From Trichobilharzia regenti (taxonomy: Eukaryota; Platyhelminthes; Trematoda; Strigeidida; Schistosomatidae): a stretch of 64,000 bases of DNA. Positions 9,793 to 18,852 of this stretch are shown piece by piece. Each line of letters begins with the position of its first letter. Within the stretch, counting starts at the first letter, position 1. The position numbers and the translations under genes were made by a program. The notes under the pieces were generated by a model, which was given only the letters and a program-made list of their open reading frames with translations, had not been told where the DNA came from and did not search any database. The stretch is from assembly GCA_944472135.2 (NCBI GenBank), contig OX235270.1:80423168-80487167 (forward strand). Reading direction: 5' to 3'.

Positions 9793-10760
9793 GGTGTCAA
9801 CCCGAGAAGGGTTTTATGCATACTGCTGTAAGTCCTACAATTCTTCAAGGGTAGTAAATTGAAGCTCAGCCCATCGTACTTGGTGTGTTATTTTGTACAT
9901 ATGTTCATGTTGTATATACTGAATTGATATCATTTATCATCTAGCTGCTGGTTAATCTTGTGTGTGTCCGGACATTCCACAACTTACAATCGTCAGCGTG
10001 AGAAGGGTTGCAGGCGTACTGGTGTAAGTCCTGCAATTCTTCAAAGGAATCCCACCAAGACATGATCCGCGAGGTTATTTGTACTGTTTGTGTATACGTG
10101 TGGTGTGTCATATCAATTGGTGTTTGTTGGATTCATTGTGTTTACTTGTTGTTTTCGTATCTTGTTGTTATTGCGTAATTTTTCTTAAAGTTTTCGTCGT
10201 GATTACTTCTGAAGTTGTTTCCAGTCTTCTACATCCATGAATGAATTGATTGATGTTAGAGACAGCAGATGGGGCGTATACGCCGGGGAGGCTAGGCTAT
10301 TGCTGAGAATGAAATGCACACGGAGATAATTGTTAGCTGCGGTCCCACACTCCGGGGAGAAAGAGTGTAAACGACTGAGGCTCGCATGCGTCACTGCTAC
10401 TAGAACTGAGGCAGAATGAGTGACAAGCGATTGCAGTAGTAATTGGTAGTGAGTAGATACGAGGACGTGCGTGTAGTGTCATGAGGTGGTGCTATGGTCA
10501 CGTTGCATTCTGCAAGAGTCATTCTAGTAAAGGGCGATTGTGTTGCAAGAGGATGTGTCAAGAGGAGGCCTTTAAGTGTAAGGCGCAGGTCGTCATTGAT
10601 GTGTGAGATTGTGCTGTGAGTATGCTTGTGGTGTGTTGGCTTTTCTGTTTGTTTTCCATTTCAGCTCTGTCCGTGTGACCCAGGTTCTCGCAATGGCATC
10701 TAAGTCAACGTGCATTGGTCGTGAAGGAAAAAAGGGTTGGATCCCATTTTTTCCGGGGAG
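9793..10760 (+). other. 3' non-coding region of the old gag-only element
   Basis: No gene. This aligns with the 3' region of the young copies (17183-18332). It holds two copies of the hairpin repeat: a decayed one at 9797-9851 and a good one at 9991-10050. In the latter the stem TTGCAGG/CCTGCAA is perfectly paired. The end of the region, AAGGAAAAAAGGG... and CCGGGGAG just before the LTR, is the likely polypurine-tract region. Confidence 0.7.
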
Positions 10761-11092
10761 TGTCAGTGTAGTTGAAGATTGAACGATCAATTCATGGTTG
10801 TTTGCTCAAAACCAACTTCCCTATATTTTCACTGAGACACCAATACACCAGTCATCGTCTCATCGGTCGCTGTTCAGAAAGAAGTCAGGCCAAACTATCA
10901 GAAACCTTAGTTAAAACTTAATTTTAAAGTTGGCTATATGTTGGTGTTACAATAAAGAATTCTTGAGTAGCCAATCAGTGTTTTGATTTTTGCGTCCGTT
11001 ATTACTAAGCGTTTCTGAAAAACTTCAAGGAACAGCGTGAGTCCCAGCGTAGCATGAGCTGGGCATTGACGGTTTACGAGACGTGGCTGACA
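10761..11092 (+). mobile_element. 3' LTR of the old gag-only element
   Basis: LTR of the same family as 14707-15082, with TGTCA and TGACA ends but clear divergence and small deletions (332 against 376 bp). It follows the old 3' region directly, so it is the 3' LTR of the copy broken by the PLE cluster. The matching 5' LTR in the plus orientation is not in the window. Confidence 0.85.
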
Positions 11093-11643
11093 GCCTTGGA
11101 AGAAAAATATAGCTTGAAGTAAATTTTCATAGATAATTTTCTTCTGTACAGAATCCTTGAATTATAGTTCATGATGTGATATTTTGAAATCAGTGATATG
11201 TTTATCTCATTTGATCTGCAATGTCATTGTTGGGAGTTAAATACATAAGCTTTAGACGCATTAATTAATGGATTTCCAGTGCTTGTGGGTATTTTCTTCG
11301 CGTGAGGACGGTTTATGAATTTGAGCTGTTCCGACAGGAGTTAAGAAATTTAACTGCTCAGCAACATTATGGATATAAGTTCATCACATTATCTTAGGAA
11401 AGATGGGTTGTAGTTGGTGAGGCATATATGATGTCCGACGAGCGTACATCTGTCCATGTGATGTTGTGGTGAGTTCTATCTTTTTCACGTTGTCGGTTTA
11501 TGTCCATTTTATTCCACTTATTGTGTTGGGTAGAAGTTTTACAAACGAAACTTCTTGTCTTTTTGAGGGTAAGTATCTTAATCGTTAATGTTTTATCTAA
11601 AATTATAAATATAGGCAAAAAACAACAGGTGTAGTATTTAAGC
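11093..11643. other. Probable CR1-like 3' UTR and flanking sequence
   Basis: No gene. It lies between the old LTR and the stop codon of the CR1-like ORF2 (minus strand). At least the part next to 11643 should be the element's 3' UTR, but I cannot place the 3' end. No simple terminal microsatellite is visible. Confidence 0.4.
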
Positions 11644-14469
11644 TTATACATTAAATGGACCTATAATTTCGGAGGCTCTCAGATAGGAACTAGGACTACT
11701 ATCGTTTGCAAACTCTTGTAGTTTGTCGTTAAGCACTTTTTTGAAGGAGACCAATGTACCTGCTTGACGCATTTCCATTGGTAGTTTATTCCATATCTGT
11801 GCATACCTAATCAAGTAAAACTTTTGCCTGGTAGCTGTTTTACATTGTTCAATAGCTACTGTACCCTTAGTGTGTCTTAGTTTGTAGCCATTGTCATCTG
11901 AAAGTCGAATGCCATTAGTAGAGGTAAAAACTAAGTGGTTTAGAAGCTTATAGTAAAGTGTTAAGTTTAGTCTCAGGCGTCTTAGCCATAGTGTTTCTAA
12001 TCCTAGGGTGTCACATCTAGTGGAGTAGTTCGCACCATTTTCGGTTCCGAGTAATTTTGACGTGAAGTACCTCTGCACTCCCTCGACTTTCAATTTGTCC
12101 TCTATGCGTATACTACTATACATGAATGAACAGTAATCAAATAAAGGACGCACACAAACCTTGTACAACAGAATTCTGGACTCATTTCTGTAAAAGTTCC
12201 TGAGTAGAAAGCCGATAAGTCTGCGTGACTTTGACACTTGTTTGGAGATATGTTCAGAAAATGATAAGTCATGTGAGTATTTCAGTCCTAGGTCCAATAC
12301 AGATTCCAGTCGTAAGAGTGCATGGCCTTGAATTGTCAGGTCAAGTTCTAAATTGTTGCAACCTATGCAGAGCCAGCCACATTTGTCGACATTAAACTGG
12401 AGTTGCCAGGTGTCACACCATCTGTCCATTTTTTTTAATTCTTGCTGTATGGCGTTTACTGTTATTCCGAGATCTGTGTTCTTGCATTTATAGGTCACTT
12501 TTAAGTCATCTGCATATAGTATTGGTTTACCAACACTAAAGCATTCACAGATACTGTTTATATATATTATGAATAGGAGTGGGCCTAATACACTTCCCTG
12601 GATTACACCACTACTTACTGGTTTAGGCCTTGAGATTATCGAGCCAACTTTTGTTATCTGACTTCGGCCACAGAGAAATGATTTTATCCAGCTCAGGAGA
12701 GGGTCACATATCCCTAGTGAGCATAACCTGCTGACTAGCAGATTATGGGGGACTCTATCGAAGGCTTTTGTTATATCGAAATATAGCACAATTACTAGTT
12801 CTCTGTTGTCCCTGCTTCGTGTAACTTCATTGAAAAAGTCTATGTGACAGGTCACACATGATCTCTTTTTGAGGAATCCGTGTTGTGATGGGTTGATAAG
12901 TTCATGTTCTAGTAAGTTGTCTGACACTTGGTCTTTAACCACTTTCTCCATTATTCGTGATATTACCGGTGTTATATTAATAGGTCTATAGTTGCATGCA
13001 CTGGTTTTGGCCCCTGCTTTGTGCTTAGGTAATATGTATGTGGTTTTCCACACTTCAGGATAAGTTCCAGTTTCCAGTGACAGAGTAAATATTCTAAGTA
13101 ACAAGACTACCATTTCCGTGCTACCATTTTTGTATATGACAGATGGTATGTCGTCTGTTCCAGTACTGCCATTTGACTTCAATGTCTTAATCGCTGAGTC
13201 TATATTTTGTATATTAAAATCTATTTCTCCTAATTTGTGGTTACTTTTGCAGGTCATTTGGAAATTTGGGGTTGGGTGCACTCTGGTGTCATTGCAAAAC
13301 CACTCACTGAGGAGTTCACTTATAACCTGGGGATCGTTGTATATTACACCCCTATGTTCCAAGATGCTTACATTATTGTCTTTACTGCTTTTTAGACGTT
13401 TTTGCAATATCCTACAAAGTTCCTGAGTTTTGGTGTTACCCATTAGCGCTTTATTTTCCTCATGTTGTGACTTCATTTTGTGTTTCTCTTCAAGCAGTTT
13501 AAGAGTTTCATGTATTTGGTTTAACGCATTAAATTCCTTAAATACATGGTATTTCCTTTCCAATTTCTTTAGTTTTAGTCGCGTTTTCCGGTCAATAAAT
13601 GGAGTTGGTGTCTTTAGGGCAGATTTTAGGGGCGCGATTGTGTCTCTTGCTGAGCCAACTGTTTTGTAGAAAATCTCAAGTGATACTTCTAAGTTATTGT
13701 TGATGAAGTATTCTTCCCAGTCAGAACTTCTCAACAGATCTGATAGGAATTCCCAATCAGCATTCTTATAATCCCTATATTGATAGCGCACCGGGGAATT
13801 TTTAGGTGTGTATTTAGTTGTTAGTCGGAGGGGTAGCGTGCAGTACAATATGTTGTGATCACTGTTATCGAGTTTATTTCCCACCTCTATCGAGATGGGC
13901 TCTATGTTATGACAGAGGATTAAGTCAAGAGTATTTTGGTTCCTTGTAGGGAGGCGTACGCACTGCTTCCATCCTCCTATGTCTATAGCTTGTAGTAGCT
14001 CTTCATGGATTCTTGGTCCTGTACAGGTATCCCAGTTTACTCCAGGTAAGTTGAAATCTCCACATACTACTTTGTAGTCGAAGTCCAGCGTGGCTACATG
14101 CTCTAGTATTTCTCCAATAGTTATATCAGTCATTTCAGGGCTATTGGGGGGTCTGTATATACATCCCACGAGAATTTTACTTTCGTTTGTGTGGATGCTT
14201 ATCCACTTAGATTCTGGGAGTTTCTCAGTAGTTGGGTTATTGAAAGTATTGGAGTTAGTGGATTTAGAGGCATATATTAAGCAACCGCCTCCTCTTTTGT
14301 CGACTCTATCGTTCCTACAGATGTCGTAGTTGTCTATTACTAGCTTTGTGTCAGGTATATCAGTAGTAAGCCAGGTTTCAGTCACCATTATTAGTGTTGG
14401 CCGTTCTATGTATGCCAGGCAGCGAAGCGTTGTTATTTTATTAAGGAGAGATCTAGCATTCAGGAGCAT
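11644..14469 (-). CDS. CR1-like non-LTR retrotransposon ORF2 (endonuclease and RT)
   Basis: Intact 941-residue ORF from an ATG. The N-terminal apurinic-type endonuclease shows LNARSLLNK, the TETWL Glu motif, RGGGCLIY, YRPPNS, CGDFNLPG and NSDHN. The RT follows, with NYRPINITPV, GFLKKRSC, YFDITKAFDRVP near residue 565, SGVIQGSVLGPLLF and YADD near residue 650. The tail after RT (WNKLPMEMR and onward) is typical of CR1/Jockey-type proteins. It is needed for target-primed reverse transcription of the element. The frame stays open upstream of this ATG. An LTR array inserted 237 bp upstream separates it from its ORF1. Confidence 0.9.
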   Translation of the reverse strand: MLLNARSLLNKITTLRCLAYIERPTLIMVTETWLTTDIPDTKLVIDNYDICRNDRVDKRGGGCLIYASKSTNSNTFNNPTTEKLPESKWISIHTNESKILVGCIYRPPNSPEMTDITIGEILEHVATLDFDYKVVCGDFNLPGVNWDTCTGPRIHEELLQAIDIGGWKQCVRLPTRNQNTLDLILCHNIEPISIEVGNKLDNSDHNILYCTLPLRLTTKYTPKNSPVRYQYRDYKNADWEFLSDLLRSSDWEEYFINNNLEVSLEIFYKTVGSARDTIAPLKSALKTPTPFIDRKTRLKLKKLERKYHVFKEFNALNQIHETLKLLEEKHKMKSQHEENKALMGNTKTQELCRILQKRLKSSKDNNVSILEHRGVIYNDPQVISELLSEWFCNDTRVHPTPNFQMTCKSNHKLGEIDFNIQNIDSAIKTLKSNGSTGTDDIPSVIYKNGSTEMVVLLLRIFTLSLETGTYPEVWKTTYILPKHKAGAKTSACNYRPINITPVISRIMEKVVKDQVSDNLLEHELINPSQHGFLKKRSCVTCHIDFFNEVTRSRDNRELVIVLYFDITKAFDRVPHNLLVSRLCSLGICDPLLSWIKSFLCGRSQITKVGSIISRPKPVSSGVIQGSVLGPLLFIIYINSICECFSVGKPILYADDLKVTYKCKNTDLGITVNAIQQELKKMDRWCDTWQLQFNVDKCGWLCIGCNNLELDLTIQGHALLRLESVLDLGLKYSHDLSFSEHISKQVSKSRRLIGFLLRNFYRNESRILLYKVCVRPLFDYCSFMYSSIRIEDKLKVEGVQRYFTSKLLGTENGANYSTRCDTLGLETLWLRRLRLNLTLYYKLLNHLVFTSTNGIRLSDDNGYKLRHTKGTVAIEQCKTATRQKFYLIRYAQIWNKLPMEMRQAGTLVSFKKVLNDKLQEFANDSSPSSYLRASEIIGPFNV

Positions 14470-14701
14470 AATTGTTAGTAAACCAGAGTTATCGGGGGAG
14501 AGGTTAACACGGTTACTTGTTACTATCCCTACGTTATATTTTCGGGGGCTCTGAGGTGAGACAGAGTCAGTGTGTGTACTATTTCCTGGATGAACTGTGC
14601 AGCGAGTGGGGCTATTGTTTGCTGCAGCCGAAAATAATCCTGTTGCATATTTTAACTATTAGCATCCATGGGTCGGCATCTGCGTTGATCTACTGGTTAT
14701 A

Positions 14702-14706
14702 TATGG
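14702..14706. repeat. 5-bp target duplication, left (tatgg)
   Basis: The bases TATGG immediately precede the first LTR and recur at 22335-22339 just after the third LTR. Direct 5-bp duplications outside the two end LTRs show that the three-LTR array behaves as one insertion. Confidence 0.85.
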
Positions 14707-15082
14707 TGTCAATGTTGTTGAAGATTGAACGATCAATTCTTGGTTGTTTGCTCAAAATCAACTTCCTCGATTTTCGCGGAGGCATCAATACGACAATCAT
14801 CGTCTCATCGGTCGCTGTTCAGAAAGAAGAGTTAAATATCGTCAGAAGTAACATAACGATTTATTATTGTAATATTTGTTTACAGACCTTAGTTTTCTTA
14901 GTTTGCTTAGTGATACTTGATTTATATGCTGGTGTAACAATACATAATACTCAAGTCAACAATTGGTGTTCTGGTTTTTTCGTCCGTTGTTACTAAGCGT
15001 TTCTCAGAAATCTTCTAAGAACAGCGTGGGCCCGAGCGTAGCGAGAGCTGGGCATTAACGGTTTATGAGACTTTGGTTGACA
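14707..15082 (+). mobile_element. LTR 1 of the tandem array
   Basis: 376 bp, starting TGTCAATG and ending GGTTGACA, so TGTCA and TGACA form the terminal inverted repeat. It is the 5' LTR of unit 1 and should carry promoter and R region. Confidence 0.9.
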
Positions 15083-15121
15083 GTTTCTGACGATAGAAAC
15101 AGATCTGGCGGATTGAAACAG
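15083..15121 (+). promoter_or_regulatory. Leader hairpin and possible primer binding site
   Basis: Right after the LTR lies a perfect 6-bp hairpin GTTTCT-GACGAT-AGAAAC (15083-15100). At 15106 follows TGGCGGATTGAAACAG, which begins with TGG as tRNA-primed binding sites do but is set 24 bp in from the LTR. Unit 2 repeats this at 18709-18747. The hairpin is not kept in the old inverted copy. Assignment as a primer site is tentative. Confidence 0.3.
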
Positions 15122-15226
15122 TTGGTGAAATTTTGGATAGTCGCCGTTCATCTTTCCTGGTGCCGATCAAGTCCTCTTTGAACTAGCAATATCTGGAACT
15201 TTTTTGGAATTTGGTCAAGTTCAACA

Positions 15227-17182
15227 ATGCCTGGGTCAAAGAAGGGACAGAGTGTCTTGGATGCAAACAGGAAAGTAAGTCATGGTGACTTGTCTGTTAA
15301 TTGTAACGATGTGTCTGATGTTAAGCATGACATGGTTGATGTTACTGTTTCGCCGTTCAGGGATAATAGGAACATCAAACTCCCTAAATTAGAACCACGA
15401 TGTTTTGATGGAAACCCGGCTGATTATTTACAATTTGTAAAGGAGTTTGAGATCATGCTGAATAGTTTTCTATTAAATGATGAATTGAAATTGATGTATT
15501 TGATGAGATATTGCACTGGAGATGCTGCAAGAGCTATACAGTGCTGTAAGTTTATGAAGCCAAAGGAGGGCTACGATAAGGCTATGAGCATATTACGCCA
15601 AAGGTTTGGAAGACCCTCGATGATTGCAGGGAAATTATTCGAGGCTGTTGAGGGTAATGGTGGTCAGTTACAAGATGACTCCCAGGCACTCACTGAGTTT
15701 TTAGATAATTTGCTAATTTACAAGAATGGAATGATTTCGATGAATCGAATGAGTGACCTCAACTCGAGTTTTATACTAGAAGTAATAGCAAGACGTCTAC
15801 CTACTCGACTGCAAAGGAAGTGGGTGAAGGTATGCTCTCGTATGGAGGATGAGGGTATCGAGCCAAAGTTTGATGATATCCTGAAACTGGTAAATACTAG
15901 TGTCAATCAATCTATGAGCAAGTTTTCCAGTCTATTACATCTCACCCCTAGAATAGAGCAGTCTGAGGGGAAAACGTACTCATTGATGACGAATAAGCCT
16001 CAGAGAGGTGGATATCGAGAAAACTCCATGATGTCTAGTAATGCATATAGATCTAGTGAGTGTAACAGGTTTCGTAGTACATCCTCAACAGATAAGTTGC
16101 GAGATGCAAGACAAACACGGTTGTGTTGTACTCGTTTGCAAGAGGTGCATACAAAGGTGAGCTGTGAACCGGTGAGCAAGTTCAGTGATAAGCTAAATAT
16201 ATACTCCAGGCCTTACTCCGAATTGTGTGACGATAACGGTGTTGTGAAAAAGTCTGTAGTTGCAACTGGTAAGCCGTTGTTGAATAGAGTGTCACAGAAT
16301 AGAGTTACTGCTTCAGAGTGGAGTTCTGACTCCAAAAGTTTACAAAGTATAACTAGTCAGAGTGAAGTTATAAAACCTGTAATGATTTTTGAGGAGGAAC
16401 CAAAATTATCTACTTCTGTTATTAAAGAGTTTGAAAATGATGAACTTGATGGTAAATTGAATATTTGTGATAATGATCATGATAGTGCAGATTTGTCTTT
16501 GGTTGATCATGATGAAATGGAGGGAATGCCTACTACTGCTAAGTTAAATAAAGGTTCTGTACAACTTGAACGTGAAGTAGAAATAAATGCAGATTCAGTT
16601 GCAGAAGGCATGCATACTTGTAAGACCGTCAGTGGGAGTGATCAGCATGTAGCCCACCTATCATCAGATGCTAGTGTTAAACCTGAGCTGATAGTAAAAG
16701 ACAGCAGTGGTGGTGGTCTTGCAGGTAGACAAATTTCTGAAAAGCGAGCAACAACAGCTTTTGATCCACTGCTAAGTTCATCAACTGATATCAATCAGTC
16801 ATCGTTGGTGTTTTCATCCACAATGAAACAGATGCCCATCAACTCAAGTATCTTGTGCAATGACTATGGTAGTATCAGTTCGTTTGAAAGGACGAATATC
16901 AATGGTCAGTTTAGTGTGGATAAGCCAAGTGTAAACGAGAGAGTAATTGTTAAATTGACTTGCACAAATAAAGGCATTTCTAGTTTCAAGTTACTATTTG
17001 AATGTTATTATCTTTGGTGTAAATTACTCTGTTTCTATACTTGGTTGATGAGATATGTCGTGTGTTTGTTGGTCATCTATATTCTACGATACAATGACAT
17101 GAGCGTATTACCGTTCAGATTTGAGGATATAGCTGATAGAAGGAAGTTAGCAAATGAACTCTGCGACGATTTTCCAACCTAG
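15227..17182 (+). CDS. Gag protein of the gag-only LTR element (unit 1)
   Basis: 651 residues from an ATG that follows an about 144-bp leader. Residues 52-230 resemble the Gag-type domain of Bel/Pao elements (LPKLEPRCFDG, NPADYLQFVKEFE, MRYCTGDAARAI, LRQRFGRP). This should form the particle shell. The middle (about 240-480) is Ser-rich and low in recognisable motifs. I find no CCHC zinc knuckle. Residues 585-620 are strongly hydrophobic (for example RYVVCLLVIYIL) and could span or anchor in a membrane, which is unusual for a Gag. A 31-residue tail ends in CDDFPT. No pol frame follows, so the element is non-autonomous. A longer Bel/Pao Gag-Pol elsewhere may supply the enzymes. Confidence 0.8.
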   Translation: MPGSKKGQSVLDANRKVSHGDLSVNCNDVSDVKHDMVDVTVSPFRDNRNIKLPKLEPRCFDGNPADYLQFVKEFEIMLNSFLLNDELKLMYLMRYCTGDAARAIQCCKFMKPKEGYDKAMSILRQRFGRPSMIAGKLFEAVEGNGGQLQDDSQALTEFLDNLLIYKNGMISMNRMSDLNSSFILEVIARRLPTRLQRKWVKVCSRMEDEGIEPKFDDILKLVNTSVNQSMSKFSSLLHLTPRIEQSEGKTYSLMTNKPQRGGYRENSMMSSNAYRSSECNRFRSTSSTDKLRDARQTRLCCTRLQEVHTKVSCEPVSKFSDKLNIYSRPYSELCDDNGVVKKSVVATGKPLLNRVSQNRVTASEWSSDSKSLQSITSQSEVIKPVMIFEEEPKLSTSVIKEFENDELDGKLNICDNDHDSADLSLVDHDEMEGMPTTAKLNKGSVQLEREVEINADSVAEGMHTCKTVSGSDQHVAHLSSDASVKPELIVKDSSGGGLAGRQISEKRATTAFDPLLSSSTDINQSSLVFSSTMKQMPINSSILCNDYGSISSFERTNINGQFSVDKPSVNERVIVKLTCTNKGISSFKLLFECYYLWCKLLCFYTWLMRYVVCLLVIYILRYNDMSVLPFRFEDIADRRKLANELCDDFPT

Positions 17183-17184
17183 GG

Positions 17185-17630
17185 CGTCAACCTGAGAGGG
17201 TTTGTAGGCGTACTGCTGTAAGTCCTACAATTCTTCAAAGGGTAGCGCATCAATGATCAGTCCAGTGTGCTTGGTGTGTGATTTTGTACATATGTTCATA
17301 TTGTATATACTGAATTGATATCATCTGTCATCTAGCTGTTGGTAATTCTGTTTGTGTCCGGATGACTTCCACTTGGATCATCAACCTGAGAAGGAATGTA
17401 GGCGTACTGCTGTAAGTCCTACGGTTCTTCAAGGGTAGTTTGTCGTGTCAGAATCCACAACATTTGATGTGTTGCTTGTACATATGTTTGTGTTAAATAA
17501 TTGTGTGAGTTCCAATTAATATAATTTTTGGTTAATCTTGTTTGTGTCCGTACATTCCACAAATTACAATCGTCAACCTGAGAAGGGTTGTAGGCGTACT
17601 GGTGTAAGTCCTGCGATTCTTCAAAGGAAT
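17185..17630 (+). repeat. Three-copy hairpin repeat in the 3' region, unit 1
   Basis: An about 58-bp core recurs at 17185-17243, 17380-17438 and 17571-17630, spaced about 190 bp, with weaker similarity in the spacers (TTTGTGTCCG, TTGTACATATG). Each core can fold. The 7-bp stem is TTGTAGG/CCTACAA in copy 1 and ATGTAGG/CCTACGG in copy 2. In copy 3 it is TTGTAGG/CCTGCGA with G-U pairs. A near-constant 15-nt loop (CGTACTGSTGTAAGT) sits inside. An outer GAGAA/TTCTT pairing is also possible in some copies. It lies just after the gag stop. Confidence 0.75.
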
Positions 17631-18332
17631 TCCATCAAGATGTGATCCGCGAGTTTGTGTGTACTGTTTGTGTATACGTGTGGTGTGTCTTCGCAATTTG
17701 TGATTTTGGATCAGTTGTGTTTACTCGTTGTTTTCGTGCCTTGTTTTTATTGCATAATTTTGTTAAAATTTTCGTCGTGATTACTTCTGAAGTTCTTTCT
17801 TGTCTTCTACATCCATGAATGAATTGATTGATGTTAGAGACAGCAGATGGGTCGTATACGCCGGGGAGGCTAGGCTATTGCTGAGAATGAAATGCACACG
17901 GAGACAATTGTTAGCTGCGGTCCGACACGCCGGGGAGAATGAGTGTAAACGACTGAGGCTCGCATGCGTCACCGCTACTAGAACTGAGGCAGAATGAGTG
18001 ACAAGCGATTTCAGTGATAATTGATAGTGAATAGATAAGAGGATGTGCGTAGAGTATCGTGAAATGCTGCCATAGTCACTTTGCATTCTGCAAGAGTCAT
18101 TCTAGCAAGTGGAGACTGTGTTGCAAGATGTCAAGAGGAGGTCTCTATCTGGAGGCGCAGGTCGTCATTGATGTGTGAGATTGTGCTGTGGGTATGCTTG
18201 TGGTGTGTTGGCTTTTCTGTTTGTTTTCCATTTCAGCTCTGTCCGTGTGACCCAGGTTCTCGCAATGGCATCCAAGTCAACGTGCATTGATCGTGAAGGA
18301 AAAAAGGGTTGGATCCCATTTTTGCCGGGGAG
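17631..18332 (+). other. 3' non-coding region of unit 1
   Basis: No recognisable gene; short frames here on both strands are not conserved in the old copy. It ends with a purine-rich stretch (GAAGGAAAAAAGGG at 18294-18307) and CCGGGGAG next to the LTR, suitable for plus-strand priming. Confidence 0.55.
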
Positions 18333-18708
18333 TGTCAATGTTGTTGAAGATTGAACGATCAATTCTTGGTTGTTTGCTCAAAATCAACTTCCTCGATTTT
18401 CGCGGAGGCATCAATACGACAATCATCGTCTCATCGGTCGCTGTTCAGAAAGAAGAGTTAAATATCGTCAGAAGTAACATAACGATTTATTATTGTAATA
18501 TTTGTTTACAGACCTTAGTTTTCTTAGTTTGCTTAGTGATACTTGATTTATATGCTGGTGTAACAATACATAATACTCAAGTCAACAATTGGTGTTCTGG
18601 TTTTTTCGTCCGTTGTTACTAAGCGTTTCTCAGAAATCTTCTAAGAACAGCGTGGGCCCGAGCGTAGCGAGAGCTGGGCATTAACGGTTTATGAGACTTT
18701 GGTTGACA
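18333..18708 (+). mobile_element. LTR 2 of the tandem array (shared)
   Basis: Same 376-bp LTR. It serves at once as 3' LTR of unit 1 and 5' LTR of unit 2. There is no target duplication at its edges, so the units share it rather than being two separate insertions. Confidence 0.9.
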
Positions 18709-18852
18709 GTTTCTGACGATAGAAACAGATCTGGCGGATTGAAACAGTTGGTGAAATTTTGGATAGTCGCCGTTCATCTTTCCTGGTGCCGATCAAGTCC
18801 TCTTTGAACTAGCAATATCTGGAACTTTTTTGGAATTTGGTCAAGTTCAACA

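Noticed and set aside
17781..18362. Short frames in the 3' region and LTR edges of the gag-only element, on both strands
   Set aside because: They overlap each other on opposite strands and are not kept open in the old copy at 10200-10790.
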